NCBI GenBank assembly: GCA_041398965.1
Contig: JAWKTT010000020.1
Location: 34,100-98,099 of the forward strand
Length of the DNA: 64,000 bases
From: JAWKTT01 sp041398965
GTDB lineage: Bacteria > Planctomycetota > Planctomycetia > Planctomycetales > Planctomycetaceae
Direction: 5' to 3'
Below the pieces are notes generated by a model, which was given only the letters and a program-made list of their open reading frames with translations, searched no databases and was not told the origin of the DNA. Numbering within the stretch: the first letter of the stretch is position 1; each line of letters begins with the position of its first letter. Below are positions 26,788-35,671 of the stretch, piece after piece. A program made the position numbers and the translations under genes.

Positions 26788-27936
26788 ATGTCGTTGGTGT
26801 TGCCCCCGAATTCGCCCGTCGAAACTGCTTGCGGTTTGGCAGCAGATGAGGCAGCGTGTCCTCTCGGACGACGAGGTTTCCTTCTGGGAACTGCGGGAGG
26901 GCTACTGGGGGCGATCGGGGTTGGCAGTCAACCTTCCGTCTGGGCCGCAGGGGAGGCGACCCCTTCGACCGATAGCCGGTCGATGGTTTCGCCGGAAACT
27001 GAAGAGGCGATTCAGCGCGGGTTAAAGTGGCTCGTTGGGCGGCAGCAGGAGGGGGGGAACTTCGGACTCCGTAGCTCGTTCAGTCGGTATCAACTCAACC
27101 CGGCGGTCAACTCTTTGTGTGGACTCGCCCTGCTTTCCTCAGGAAGCACCCCCGGTCGCGGTCCGTATGGTGCAGCCATCCAGAGGTTGACCGACTTCGT
27201 CCTCTCCTGTGCGAAGTCGACTGGATATCTCGTCGAAGAAGATATCTCTTACTACGACGCCCCGATGTACGGACACGGTTTCGCCCTGTTGTATCTCGCT
27301 GAAGTGTATGGAATGTCTCCCGGAAATCGGGTGCGTGAATCGCTGCATCGTGGGGTGCAGTTGACCATCGCCACACAAAATCGGGAGGGGGGATGGCGAT
27401 ACGCCCCCGAGCCGAAGGAGGCCGACATCTCGGTGACCGCTTGCCAGGTGATGGCCCTGCGGGCTGCTCACAATGCCGGCATCGCGGTCCCCCGCACGAC
27501 GATTGACCGTTGCATCGAGTATCTGCGCAAGTCCCAGAATCCCGACGGAGGATTTCGGTATCAACTCTTGACCGGCAGCGAGAGTCGCTTCCCCCGATCG
27601 GCCGCCGCGTTAACCGCTCTACACTCGTGCGGCGTCCATGACGGCCCGGAGGTCGAGTCGGCCCGAAGATATCTGCATCAGTTTCGTCCCGGACAGCCCG
27701 CGACAAGGGAGCGGGGCTATTACTTCTACGCTCACTACTATGCCATCCAAGCCGCTTGGCATGCCGGGGGCGAACTATGGGACGAGTGGTATCCCGCCAT
27801 TCGGGACGAAATGCTGGCGATGCAGTTAGCCAACGGCAGTTGGACCGATCAGGGCATCAGCGCCGAGTACGCAACAGCCATGTGCCTGATCGTGTTACAA
27901 ACTCCGAACAATTACCTCCCAATCTTCCAACGATGA
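26788..27936 (+). CDS. Tat-exported terpenoid-cyclase-like alpha/alpha-toroid protein
   Basis: The frame opens with GTG at 26743; ATG 26788 (MSLVLPPNSPVETACG) is taken as start; 382 residues. A twin-arginine signal is clear: GRRGFLLGTAGGLLGAIGVG. The mature part contains repeats of the prenyltransferase/squalene-cyclase type, each with a G-G-[WF] turn: LKWLVGRQQEGGNFGLR, ATQNREGGWRYAPEPKE, YLRKSQNPDGGFRYQ and AMQLANGSWTDQG. The aspartate-rich DxDD motif of real squalene-hopene cyclases is not seen. Such exported toroid proteins are frequent in planctomycetes and probably bind or modify an envelope component rather than make hopanoids. Its stop overlaps the next start by four bases (ATGA), so the two are translationally coupled. 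Confidence 0.8.
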   Translation: MSLVLPPNSPVETACGLAADEAACPLGRRGFLLGTAGGLLGAIGVGSQPSVWAAGEATPSTDSRSMVSPETEEAIQRGLKWLVGRQQEGGNFGLRSSFSRYQLNPAVNSLCGLALLSSGSTPGRGPYGAAIQRLTDFVLSCAKSTGYLVEEDISYYDAPMYGHGFALLYLAEVYGMSPGNRVRESLHRGVQLTIATQNREGGWRYAPEPKEADISVTACQVMALRAAHNAGIAVPRTTIDRCIEYLRKSQNPDGGFRYQLLTGSESRFPRSAAALTALHSCGVHDGPEVESARRYLHQFRPGQPATRERGYYFYAHYYAIQAAWHAGGELWDEWYPAIRDEMLAMQLANGSWTDQGISAEYATAMCLIVLQTPNNYLPIFQR

Positions 27937-29309
27937 GTCGTCCATCTCATACCAGTGATTTCCTGCGATGTTTCTCCTGGCGGCAGAGACTGGTTCGGGC
28001 AACTCGATCTGTCGGCTGGATCGGCGTCACCGGTCTATTAATCTTGGGGAATCTGAATGGGTCGTTACTGATCGCAGCTCCCCCGGTTGTTCTTATCGAA
28101 ACAGTCGAGAGCCCAAACCCTCTCCGGGGTACGTTGCAATCACTGACTGGCGATGTCGCAACCGTCAAACTGGATACCGGCAACATCGTGACGGAGCGTC
28201 GTGATCGACTGGTCGCGATGAAGTTTCTCGATACCACGATGTCCCAAAGCCAAGCCTCATCGGAAGATGTCAACCGGCCAATAGAGGCCGCCGCAACGGA
28301 CTGGCTGCTGTTCGTTAACGGCGATCGTTGGCAAGTCAACAACTTCCGGATTGTCGACGGCGAACTATCTGTTCTGCCCACCCAGTCAGAAACAGTTCCC
28401 AGCAAAAAGACGGACGACACGAGTGTCACGCCCCTGACAGCGGCGTGGGTCGCTGTCCCGTTGGAGACGCTGCGGGGGATCGTGTTGTCCTCTGCCAGTT
28501 CACAGCAACGGCCTCGCATCGAACGGCAGATCGGTCGTTGGGCCGATGCCGCAGACCGACTGCTGCTGAAGAACGGCGACGAATTGAGCGGCGAACTCGG
28601 AGACTGCGGGCCGACATCGCTGCTGTTTACCACAAGCGTCGGAGATGTGACGCTGGAACGGGGGCAGGTGGCAGCGATCGTCTTTAATACGGAACTCCTG
28701 AATCCCCCCGCGACAAAGACGAACTTCGCCAGCCTCACGCTGCAAGACAGCAGCACGCTGACGCTCTCCAACATCACCTATGAGAAGGAGGCCGATAGTT
28801 TACGAATGACGACGGATGCGGGAGTGTCGCTAACAATCTCGTGCTCTTCCGTGCAAGGTGTTGATTTCTATTCCTCGACGGTTCAACCACTTGACCGTCT
28901 CACTCCAGCACTCGTGCAAGGGGCGACGTTTCTCGGAGAACCGATCCGTCTGACACTCAATCGAAACGCCCGTGACCTTCCCCTGACGATGGGAGGGGCA
29001 ACCTTTCCTCGTGGCTTTGGAGTCGTCAGCCGAACCGAGATGACGTTCTCAATCGATGGCGATTGGCGGGAGTTTCAGGCGTTCGTCGGATTAGACGATG
29101 CGGCCCGTCAGCAGGGGAGTGTCGAGTTCGTTGTTTTGGGCGATGACAAGGAACTGTTTCGCGTCACCCGGAAAGGGAACGACCCCGCCATCTCCACCGG
29201 ACGGTTATCGATCCACAAGGTCAAACGTTTGACGCTCGTCGTTGATTACAGTGACCGAGCCGACATCCAAGACCTCGCCGACTGGTGTCGCACCGTACTG
29301 ATACGCTGA
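27933..29309 (+). CDS. Exported NPCBM-domain protein coupled to the toroid protein
   Basis: A longer frame exists inside the upstream gene, but ATG 27933 overlaps the previous stop as ATGA, the typical coupled start; 458 residues. There is a hydrophobic N-terminal anchor or signal (VGWIGVTGLLILGNLNGSLLI). The middle has two beta-rich segments of the type GTLQSLTGDVATVKLDTG and RLLLKNGDELSGELGDCG, resembling repeated small beta-domains. The last about 140 residues fit NPCBM, a carbohydrate-binding jelly roll: LPLTMGGATFPRGFGVVSR, EFQAFVGLDDAA, GSVEFVVLGDDKELF and LTLVVDYSDRADIQDLADW. Probably recognises a polysaccharide at the cell surface and works with the toroid protein. I see no catalytic domain. 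Confidence 0.75.
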   Translation: MSRPSHTSDFLRCFSWRQRLVRATRSVGWIGVTGLLILGNLNGSLLIAAPPVVLIETVESPNPLRGTLQSLTGDVATVKLDTGNIVTERRDRLVAMKFLDTTMSQSQASSEDVNRPIEAAATDWLLFVNGDRWQVNNFRIVDGELSVLPTQSETVPSKKTDDTSVTPLTAAWVAVPLETLRGIVLSSASSQQRPRIERQIGRWADAADRLLLKNGDELSGELGDCGPTSLLFTTSVGDVTLERGQVAAIVFNTELLNPPATKTNFASLTLQDSSTLTLSNITYEKEADSLRMTTDAGVSLTISCSSVQGVDFYSSTVQPLDRLTPALVQGATFLGEPIRLTLNRNARDLPLTMGGATFPRGFGVVSRTEMTFSIDGDWREFQAFVGLDDAARQQGSVEFVVLGDDKELFRVTRKGNDPAISTGRLSIHKVKRLTLVVDYSDRADIQDLADWCRTVLIR

Positions 29310-29893
29310 CGAAGGACTGCCGATCGAGCCTGCATGTCTCGAAGTGTCGAAAACGAAAGCCATCTCCCCCTGCCCCCCTCTGGGACGCTTTCTAAAGTCG
29401 TTGCAGCCGCCGAATAGGGAGAGTGAATTGGAACATTGACTGGTCGACACCGACCAAAGGTCGAGTGAATTGTCTCACCCATGTCACGCCGCTCAGCGAT
29501 TGGAATCGAGGTCGTGCCGAGTGGTAAAGTTCGCGTCCGTTGACGTTTTCTGAAGAACCAACGGGTCGAGCCATTGCCCCTTGAATCGATCGCGGCGGGG
29601 CAAAGGTGACTCGCATCAGCGGACAGCTGCAAGATCACCTTACCGAACGTGTTGACATCTCTCCGGACTAACCAGCCCGTTGACAAACGACCGTGGGGCA
29701 GATTTTCCAATCTGACACGAGCACTTCGCACGCTGTTTTCCGAGACATCAATCGGCCCCATGTCAGGCTGGAAAGCCGGACCCACGTTTTTCAACAGGCT
29801 GTTGCCCCCCAATCCCCCCCCCGACGAGAACACCCCGAAAACCAACGGTTTCCGGGGTGTCGCGTGGGGCGAATTCGTGGTGTTTCTGCGACG
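29310..29893. other. Intergenic stretch holding dispersed repeat copy B
   Basis: Nearly 600 bases between the NPCBM gene and the convergent PuuD-like gene. It contains the repeat at 29671-29804 and then a short G/C-rich run. No gene is supported; the frames here read through the repeat. Confidence 0.5.
29671..29804 (+). repeat. Dispersed imperfect palindromic repeat, copy B
   Basis: About 134 bases aligning end to end with the copy at 7290-7424. Shared blocks include CAGCCCGTTGA, CGTGGG, CAATCTGAC (TAATCTGAC in copy A), TCCGAGACATCAA, TGTCAGGCTGGAAAGCC and CCCACGTTTTTCAA. Most differences are single bases. It is in the same orientation as copy A relative to the window. Confidence 0.75.
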
Positions 29894-30661
29894 TCAAGCA
29901 GCGCGGCGAGTCGTCATCGGAATGGTTGCGGGGCGTTCTGAAACTCGGCAGCTATCAATCAGTGACTCGAAGACTTGCAGGTCGAGGGCTGAGGCTGTGT
30001 GACACTCAGGGTGAAACTGAACGCCAATGCATGACCAGTCGTCACTGTTCGACTCATACGCCTCGATGACGCCATCCGGGCAAGTGGCCGACACGCGAAA
30101 GACCGATGCAAGGTGATTGACTGCCATGTGGTGATCGCTGTTGACGCGGATTTCGCCGGGGCCATAAATGTCGTCGAGACGACTCCCCGGGACGATTTCG
30201 ATCAGGTGGCGCAAGCACTCTTCCACCGGGTCGCGATGGTGCATCGGCTTGAGAATGTCCTCAGCAACGTGCTGATACAAGCTGCCACCGCAGACCACGT
30301 TCAGCGTCTGCATTCCCCCACCAATCGCCAGTGTGGGAATACGCATTTCGTAAGCGAGACGAGCGAGTCGACGGTCGAAGTCTTCGCGACGAGCAGGCAT
30401 GGGGCGACAGGCAGGGTGCTTGTCGAGTCCCATACGGACAGGGTCGAGGTCGAGTTTGCAGCCGGTCAGCACCAGTCCATCGACGTTTGCCAAGAGACGT
30501 CGCAAGTCATCGTCATCGGCAAGCGGAGGAAGGATCATCGGAATCCCACCGGCAGCAATTACACTGTCGTAGTAGCCTGAATGAATCCAGCTAAAAGGAA
30601 AGGCTTCTTGCTTTTGTGGGCGGAAATCTGCGTTGATGGCGATGATTGGTTTGCTGTTCAT
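29894..30661 (-). CDS. PuuD-like class I glutamine amidotransferase family protein lacking the nucleophile Cys
   Basis: ATG 30661 follows AAAGGA by 8 bases; 255 residues, the normal family length. Family marks: PIIAINADFRP, SGYYDSVIAAGGIPMILPP, VDGLVLTGCKLDLDP, MQTLNVVCGGSLYQHV, NSDHHMAVNHLA, DGVIEAYES and GVQFHPE. In gamma-glutamyl-GABA hydrolases the nucleophile elbow reads GICRGMQ; here it is AIGGGMQ, so the catalytic Cys is replaced by Gly. The HPE of the triad remains. Either it has lost hydrolase activity and binds a gamma-glutamyl compound, or it uses another mechanism. The frame is otherwise intact, and Cys-to-Gly needs a codon change, not an indel. It has no polyamine pathway neighbours. 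Confidence 0.85.
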   Translation of the reverse strand: MNSKPIIAINADFRPQKQEAFPFSWIHSGYYDSVIAAGGIPMILPPLADDDDLRRLLANVDGLVLTGCKLDLDPVRMGLDKHPACRPMPARREDFDRRLARLAYEMRIPTLAIGGGMQTLNVVCGGSLYQHVAEDILKPMHHRDPVEECLRHLIEIVPGSRLDDIYGPGEIRVNSDHHMAVNHLASVFRVSATCPDGVIEAYESNSDDWSCIGVQFHPECHTASALDLQVFESLIDSCRVSERPATIPMTTRRAA

Positions 30662-31133
30662 AACTGAATCCTTTCAAGGAACGAGTCGGGACGAGAGCAG
30701 GTTCTCGACCCGGTAACTGACTTCAGGCTACCCCCCGAGAATGCCGGCAACGACCGATGACAGTTTGGTTCCGCATGATTCCGAGAGCAGGGGAAACAGA
30801 AAGCGTAGCCAGTAAGCAGGCAGCAACGTCAAACCCTGAGGACCATAAGGCCCAGCAGGTCGATCGTGCGGCACATCGGCCAGAGGAAGTCCGTTTCATC
30901 ACTCGACTCAAACCATTCCATCGGTTCGTTTGGGCTGCGACTGACACCAGTCGCCAGCAGCCAACCTGTGGAATTCTGATCGATTCCAACGATCTGTTCC
31001 CACAGGCAAGGGTCGCAGGTTATCTCTGGTCAATAGGAATGTCCAGCACTTTGCCGAGATTGTGGTTTGCTAAAACGGACCCCCTAGATGCTGTGCTCCG
31101 ACTGGCATGATCTGCCGACTTCATCAACAACAA
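30662..31133. other. Intergenic stretch, no gene seen
   Basis: About 470 bases upstream of the PuuD-like gene and downstream of fusA. Short frames on both strands (for example 30757-31110 +) have no recognisable features. Confidence 0.45.
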
Positions 31134-31168
31134 ATCGCCCCCGTCAGGAAGTTCCCGACAGGGGCGAT
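31134..31168 (-). terminator. Hairpin downstream of fusA
   Basis: ATCGCCCC and GGGGCGAT are exact inverted arms at the two ends of this 35-base segment, with GTC/GAC extending the stem after one unpaired base. Read on the - strand it lies 31 bases past the fusA stop and is followed by a T-rich stretch (TTTGTTGTTGATG), so it plausibly acts as an intrinsic terminator. Confidence 0.6.
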
Positions 31169-31198
31169 ATTGCGATTTCTGCGGTATTTCTACCGATA

Positions 31199-33343
31199 CT
31201 ATGCCTTGGCGAGACGTTCTGCCTTCTCTTTTCGGCGGCGTTCGATCACTTCGGCCTGAATGTTCTTCGGAACCTGACGGTAGACGGCGAACTCCATCGA
31301 GAAGCCCCCTTTCCCTTGCGTCATGCTCCGCAGTTCGTTGGCGTAGTCGAACATCCCGGCGAGAGGAACTTCCCCGAGGATGATCACCGTGCCATCGCGA
31401 GTGTCCGTCGAACTGATGAGACCACGCTTACTCGACAAGTGACCCGCGATGGAACCTTGATACTCTTCGGGAGCTTCGACTTCGATCTTCATGATCGGTT
31501 CGAGAAGAGCGACGTCCGACTTGCTCAGAGCTTCGCGAAGTGCATACCACGCACAGGTTTCGAATGCCTTTTCCGAAGAGTCGACGTCGTGGTAGGAACC
31601 GTCGGTCAATTCGATACCGACTCGCACGAGTTCGCACTCGATCAGAGGCCCCTTGTCGAGACCACGACGGAAACCAGCTTCGCACGCAGGAATGTACTGG
31701 ACCGGAATACGTCCTTGCGAAATGCTGTTGATGAACTGGAAGTCCTCTTCCGACTCTTCAGGCAACACAAACAGCTTCCCGACGGTATGGGCGTATTGCC
31801 CGGAACCCCCGGTCTGCTTCTTGTGCTTGTAGTTAAACTCGACGCTCTTGGTCGGGGTTTCCTTGTAGGCAACTTTCGGCTCACCAATGACCACTTCGCA
31901 GCGGTACTCGCGACGAATTCGCTCGATGTAGACTTCAAGGTGCAACTGGCCCATCCCGGCGATAATCGTCTCCTTAGTTTCAGGATCGGTGCTGACATGG
32001 AACGTCGGATCTTCGCGACGGAACCGTTCGAGAGCTTTGCTCAGACGATCAGCTCCATCGCGTGCGAGGGGCTCGACCGAGAGGCGAATCACCGGTTCTG
32101 GAACGAAGATGTTTTCCAGCGACACGTTCAGGCCGTCGCCACAGAACGTGTCCCCCGATGCACAATCAACACCGACGATGGCGATGATGTCCCCGGCAGA
32201 CGCGGTCTCGATATCTTCACGATCATTCGCATGCATCCGCACCAGGCGGCCGAATCGAACCTTCTTACCGGTTCGTACGTTCATGTAGCTGTCACCCTTC
32301 TTGATTGTCCCTTGATAGATGCGGGTGTAGGTCAGCTGACCGAACTGTTCGACCACGGTTTTGAACGCCATCGCAACCAGTGGCTCGTTAGCATCGGGCA
32401 CAAGGTCGATACGGACTTCTTCGTACTCGCCTCCTGCGGCCAGTGACTTTGCCTTTTCTGTCTTATCAACGTCGATCGCAGTCATCCCACGATCGAGAGG
32501 ACACGGGAGATACGCGTTGACCGCATCGAGGAGCAATTGCACCCCTTTGTTCTTAAAGGCCGACCCACACAACACTGGGACAATCTCGTGGCTCAAGGTG
32601 GCCTTGCGGATCAGTTCATACAGATCTTCCACCGCTGGCTCCTCTCCTTCGAGCAGCGAGACCATGAGGTCGTCACTGTACAACGAGAGGGCTTCGAGCA
32701 TTTCTGTCCGCGAGGTCTCTGCCACTTCAACCATCGCTTCGGGAATCGCTTCGGGGCGGACGATCTCCCCTTGTTCTCCATCGAAGTACATCGCCTGCAT
32801 CGTGAGCAGATCGATGACTCCTTCGAACGAAGGACCGGCTCCGATCGGGATTTGCAACGGGACGGGGGTGACTTGCAGTTTGTCTTTGACTTGCTTGACG
32901 ACGCTGCGGAAGTTCGCCCCGGTGCGGTCCATCTTGTTGACGAAGGCAATACGGGGGACGTGGTAACGCTTCATCTGACGGTCAACCGTCAGCGACTGGC
33001 TTTGCACACCACCGACCGAGCAGAGGACAAGCACAGCCCCATCCAGCACGCGGAGTGAACGCTCCACTTCGACTGTAAAATCGACGTGACCGGGAGTATC
33101 GATGACGTTAATCACGTTCTCTTTCCAGCGGACCTGAGTGGCCGCCGAGGTAATGGTGATCCCGCGTTCCTTTTCCAACTCCATGTGGTCCATGACCGCG
33201 CCGTCGCCCCCCCCCTTGACCTCGTTGATCTTGTAGGTTCGGCCAGAGTAGAACAGGATGCGTTCGGTCAGCGTCGTCTTCCCGGAGTCAATATGAGCCG
33301 AGATGCCGATGTTTCTTGTGTTCTTTAGGATCGAATTCGTCAT
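31199..33343 (-). CDS. fusA: Translation elongation factor G, mitochondrial-EFG1-like (spdEFG1) type
   Basis: GTPase that moves tRNA and mRNA through the ribosome. A longer frame exists upstream, but ATG 33343 (MTNSILKNTRNIGISAH) gives 714 residues, the usual length. Motifs: P-loop AHIDSGKTTLTER, ERGITITSAAT, DTPGHVDFTVEVERSLRVLD, VNKMDRTGANF and the switch region. Domains II-V follow (for example RIRREYRCEVVIGEPKVAYKE and RFRREDPTFHV). The P-loop Ser (not Ala), the segment INEVKGGGDGAVMDHMELE and VLVLCSVGGVQSQSLTVDRQMKRY are close to mitochondrial EF-G1. That matches the spdEFG1 class described for spirochaetes, planctomycetes and some deltaproteobacteria. It stands alone, not in a str operon, so a canonical fusA may exist elsewhere. 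No clear Shine-Dalgarno is seen. Confidence 0.93.
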   Translation of the reverse strand: MTNSILKNTRNIGISAHIDSGKTTLTERILFYSGRTYKINEVKGGGDGAVMDHMELEKERGITITSAATQVRWKENVINVIDTPGHVDFTVEVERSLRVLDGAVLVLCSVGGVQSQSLTVDRQMKRYHVPRIAFVNKMDRTGANFRSVVKQVKDKLQVTPVPLQIPIGAGPSFEGVIDLLTMQAMYFDGEQGEIVRPEAIPEAMVEVAETSRTEMLEALSLYSDDLMVSLLEGEEPAVEDLYELIRKATLSHEIVPVLCGSAFKNKGVQLLLDAVNAYLPCPLDRGMTAIDVDKTEKAKSLAAGGEYEEVRIDLVPDANEPLVAMAFKTVVEQFGQLTYTRIYQGTIKKGDSYMNVRTGKKVRFGRLVRMHANDREDIETASAGDIIAIVGVDCASGDTFCGDGLNVSLENIFVPEPVIRLSVEPLARDGADRLSKALERFRREDPTFHVSTDPETKETIIAGMGQLHLEVYIERIRREYRCEVVIGEPKVAYKETPTKSVEFNYKHKKQTGGSGQYAHTVGKLFVLPEESEEDFQFINSISQGRIPVQYIPACEAGFRRGLDKGPLIECELVRVGIELTDGSYHDVDSSEKAFETCAWYALREALSKSDVALLEPIMKIEVEAPEEYQGSIAGHLSSKRGLISSTDTRDGTVIILGEVPLAGMFDYANELRSMTQGKGGFSMEFAVYRQVPKNIQAEVIERRRKEKAERLAKA

Positions 33344-34129
33344 GAGTCTGTCTGGGGTTGGAAGGAGTCTTTTGAGGGACAACTGAGGTGAGCCAGGGTC
33401 TGGCTGTGGAACGGAAACTTGATACGTGTGAGGAATAGAACGCTGGCCAAGGAGACCAGCTGGAACATTTGTGCGGAACCGATGGTCTGTCTGAACATTC
33501 CCCGCAGAACGGTCTGAGACCGACAGCGGGAGCAGGAGACCAACTCCGCAAGAGCAACAACACAGCAGAATCGACACGGCTCAGGCGCGGCTGAGTCCGA
33601 TCGTCAGCGAATAAACTTATTCCGAGGGAACAGCTTCATCGAACTGTCTGCTTGCTGATTCAAAGTAAGAGACGCTGGGTTCCTACCGCAGGAACCCTCT
33701 CCGTCAGTACGTCTATGAAGACCGCTTCCTTGCACGATTCGCACTTCACTTCACCCGACACGTGCTCGCTCGCACCGATCGCTCCCGACGATTGACGGGA
33801 ATCTTTGTCGCGACGCGAACAGAGTTCTCGTCGTCATTCGAGTGCCGTTCCGGAATGCCTCAAAGACCAACCCCAAACCACCAAACCGTCAGGGTGAACG
33901 ATGATGCCGCTCGAAGCCGAAAAACCTTCAACGTGATTGACCGATCCACAAAACTGCGACCAATGTCCGCAAAGTCGTCGCAGATATGTCAAGTCAAATA
34001 GCATCCTATCGACCCAACATTGAGTCGAAAAGACCGGAATACTGAGTTTTTGACCGCTTTACAGAAATTTCTCGGACTGAGAAATCACCGTTGACGCGTC
34101 TCCTTGTTGACCGGAAGAAACGTCGTAAC
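33344..34129. other. Long intergenic stretch with one strong small hairpin
   Basis: About 790 bases upstream of fusA and downstream of the pectate lyase gene. The only clear structure is GGGTTCCT-accgc-AGGAACCC at 33677-33697 (8-base perfect stem). It could be part of the fusA leader or a small repeat. A 79-residue + frame at 33762-34001 has no supporting features. Confidence 0.5.
33677..33697. repeat. Perfect 8-base hairpin
   Basis: GGGTTCCT and AGGAACCC flank a 5-base loop. There is no T run on either side, so it is not a standard terminator. It sits about 330 bases upstream of the fusA start and could be regulatory; function unknown. Confidence 0.5.
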
Positions 34130-35560
34130 TCATTTGATGGAAGTAAGATAACGACTCAGAAGTGTGACGTTCTCAGCGAATACTTCGCTTGAAATGTACG
34201 GTTCATCCTGGGCAAACTTAGGTTGACCGACCTTTGGCGTCTTGTTGGCAACTGTCACCCAACGTCCCTGCTCGTCCAAATTCTTCAATATCTCGCGAAC
34301 CTGATCCGGGGAGGGAGGCGACTTCGAATCGCTGCCAGAAAGCGGTTTTCCGGCGGCGATTCGGGCGGCATCCCGCTCGATGCGGTCCAACGCTTCTCTT
34401 CCCTTCCATCCATAGTGACTCGGGACATTCTGATCGGAGTAGGTGAGTTCGTAACGTTCATTCATGTACAGTGGCCGATTCGACTGCAACTCGTAGAAGC
34501 GAGCGACTTGCCCATCGGGCAGCAGAGACCCACGCAACCACTTGACAGCAGCAGGAATCGGCGTCAAATACTTCTTGTCACCAGTGTGATTGGCGATGCG
34601 GGTCAACGCAAACAGAACATCTTGAGTCTCCCGTCCGGAGACAGCCGGGGGCTCGAACTTTCTCGCCCAGCAAGGCTTCATCGCGTAGTTGTATTGCTGA
34701 GCCCACCCGGGTTGAGGCTCGGGCATTTGCGCCAGAATAAGGAAGTCTCCTAATCGCTTTAAGGCATCGGAATACCGCGAATCCTGTTGCGGGATGCCGT
34801 AGGTCTTGTCGGCGAGAATCAACAGGTCGGTCATGTCCCCCGCAAGGTCATCATTGAGGGTGTACATGTTCCAGTATTCCTTGATTCGATTCTCGGTCTT
34901 CCAGTCGTAGTCCGGATAACTCGCCTTTCGGACAGGTTGCTCGGGAACCGGCCCCTGCCAGACTTGAGGAAAGCCGCCGTTGGGATACTGGGCCTTGAGC
35001 AAAGCCGCCAGTCCGTATTCGACCGCTTCGTGAATCTCCGACTGTTGGAATCCGAACTCAGCATCGGCCCGGATGAGAAACCGTAGTGCCGACTGCGTGA
35101 TATCGTCGTCGAGCGTCGAGTAGTTTCGTCCCTTCTGCTTGCCCCGTCCCCCACGATACTTGGCTGAGTTTGTGACCTCGAAATCGATGCTGTTGGTCCA
35201 ACCTCCCGACTCGAGCTGACCATAGAGCAATGCCCGTGCAGCCGCCTCGGCAGCCTCGCGATAGACAGGGTCTTTCGTTGCGGAATAGGCTTCCAGAAAG
35301 GCGAGTCCAACGCTTGGTGTCCCCGGAGGTTGCACCCAGATTTGTGTCGGCGAAGCCACCCCTTCCCCCAGTCGTTTCGCCCCATCTAACGACTGGTAGT
35401 AGACATATCCCCCATGAACAGCGACATGCTCCCGGAAGTAGACCGCACTCTTCTTGAGCCCTCCCTCAACCTCCGCCCGAGACACCAGAGGATCAGCGGC
35501 CTGAAGAGGCATTGCGCACAAGACAGCGACGAAACATCCGACGATTCCAGCCAGTTTCAT
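34130..35560 (-). CDS. Exported pectate lyase, PL10-like
   Basis: ATG 35560 follows TAGGAA by about 7 bases; signal peptide MKLAGIVGCFVAVLCAMPLQA; 476 residues. The mature protein is an alpha/alpha-toroid of the family-10 pectate lyase type: HGGYVYYQSLDGAKRLGEG, WVQPPGTPSVGLAFLEAY, YGQLESGGWTNSIDF, RNYSTLDDDITQSALRFL, AQYPNGGFPQVWQ, YWNMYTLNDDLAGDM and SVSGRET-like PPAVSGRETQDVLFALTRI. The conserved TLNDD and surrounding Arg/Asp residues probably form the calcium and substrate site. It should cleave de-esterified polygalacturonate by beta-elimination in the periplasm or outside. No pectin-utilisation genes flank it. The FAH-family gene lies 111 bases upstream on the same strand. Confidence 0.85.
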   Translation of the reverse strand: MKLAGIVGCFVAVLCAMPLQAADPLVSRAEVEGGLKKSAVYFREHVAVHGGYVYYQSLDGAKRLGEGVASPTQIWVQPPGTPSVGLAFLEAYSATKDPVYREAAEAAARALLYGQLESGGWTNSIDFEVTNSAKYRGGRGKQKGRNYSTLDDDITQSALRFLIRADAEFGFQQSEIHEAVEYGLAALLKAQYPNGGFPQVWQGPVPEQPVRKASYPDYDWKTENRIKEYWNMYTLNDDLAGDMTDLLILADKTYGIPQQDSRYSDALKRLGDFLILAQMPEPQPGWAQQYNYAMKPCWARKFEPPAVSGRETQDVLFALTRIANHTGDKKYLTPIPAAVKWLRGSLLPDGQVARFYELQSNRPLYMNERYELTYSDQNVPSHYGWKGREALDRIERDAARIAAGKPLSGSDSKSPPSPDQVREILKNLDEQGRWVTVANKTPKVGQPKFAQDEPYISSEVFAENVTLLSRYLTSIK

Positions 35561-35671
35561 AGTCTTTTCCTACTCAAAGGCGAAACGTGTCGTCGACCGT
35601 GTACGGACATGACACAATCGAAACTCATCCATGCCAGTCAGTCGACTCTACTCTGCTGTCCTCCACTCACA

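Noticed and set aside
26788..27936. Squalene-hopene cyclase
   Set aside because: Only the toroid repeats are present; no DxDD motif and about half the usual length.
31088..32446. 452-residue + strand frame
   Set aside because: Antisense to fusA, whose motifs are unmistakable; a shadow produced by the codon bias.
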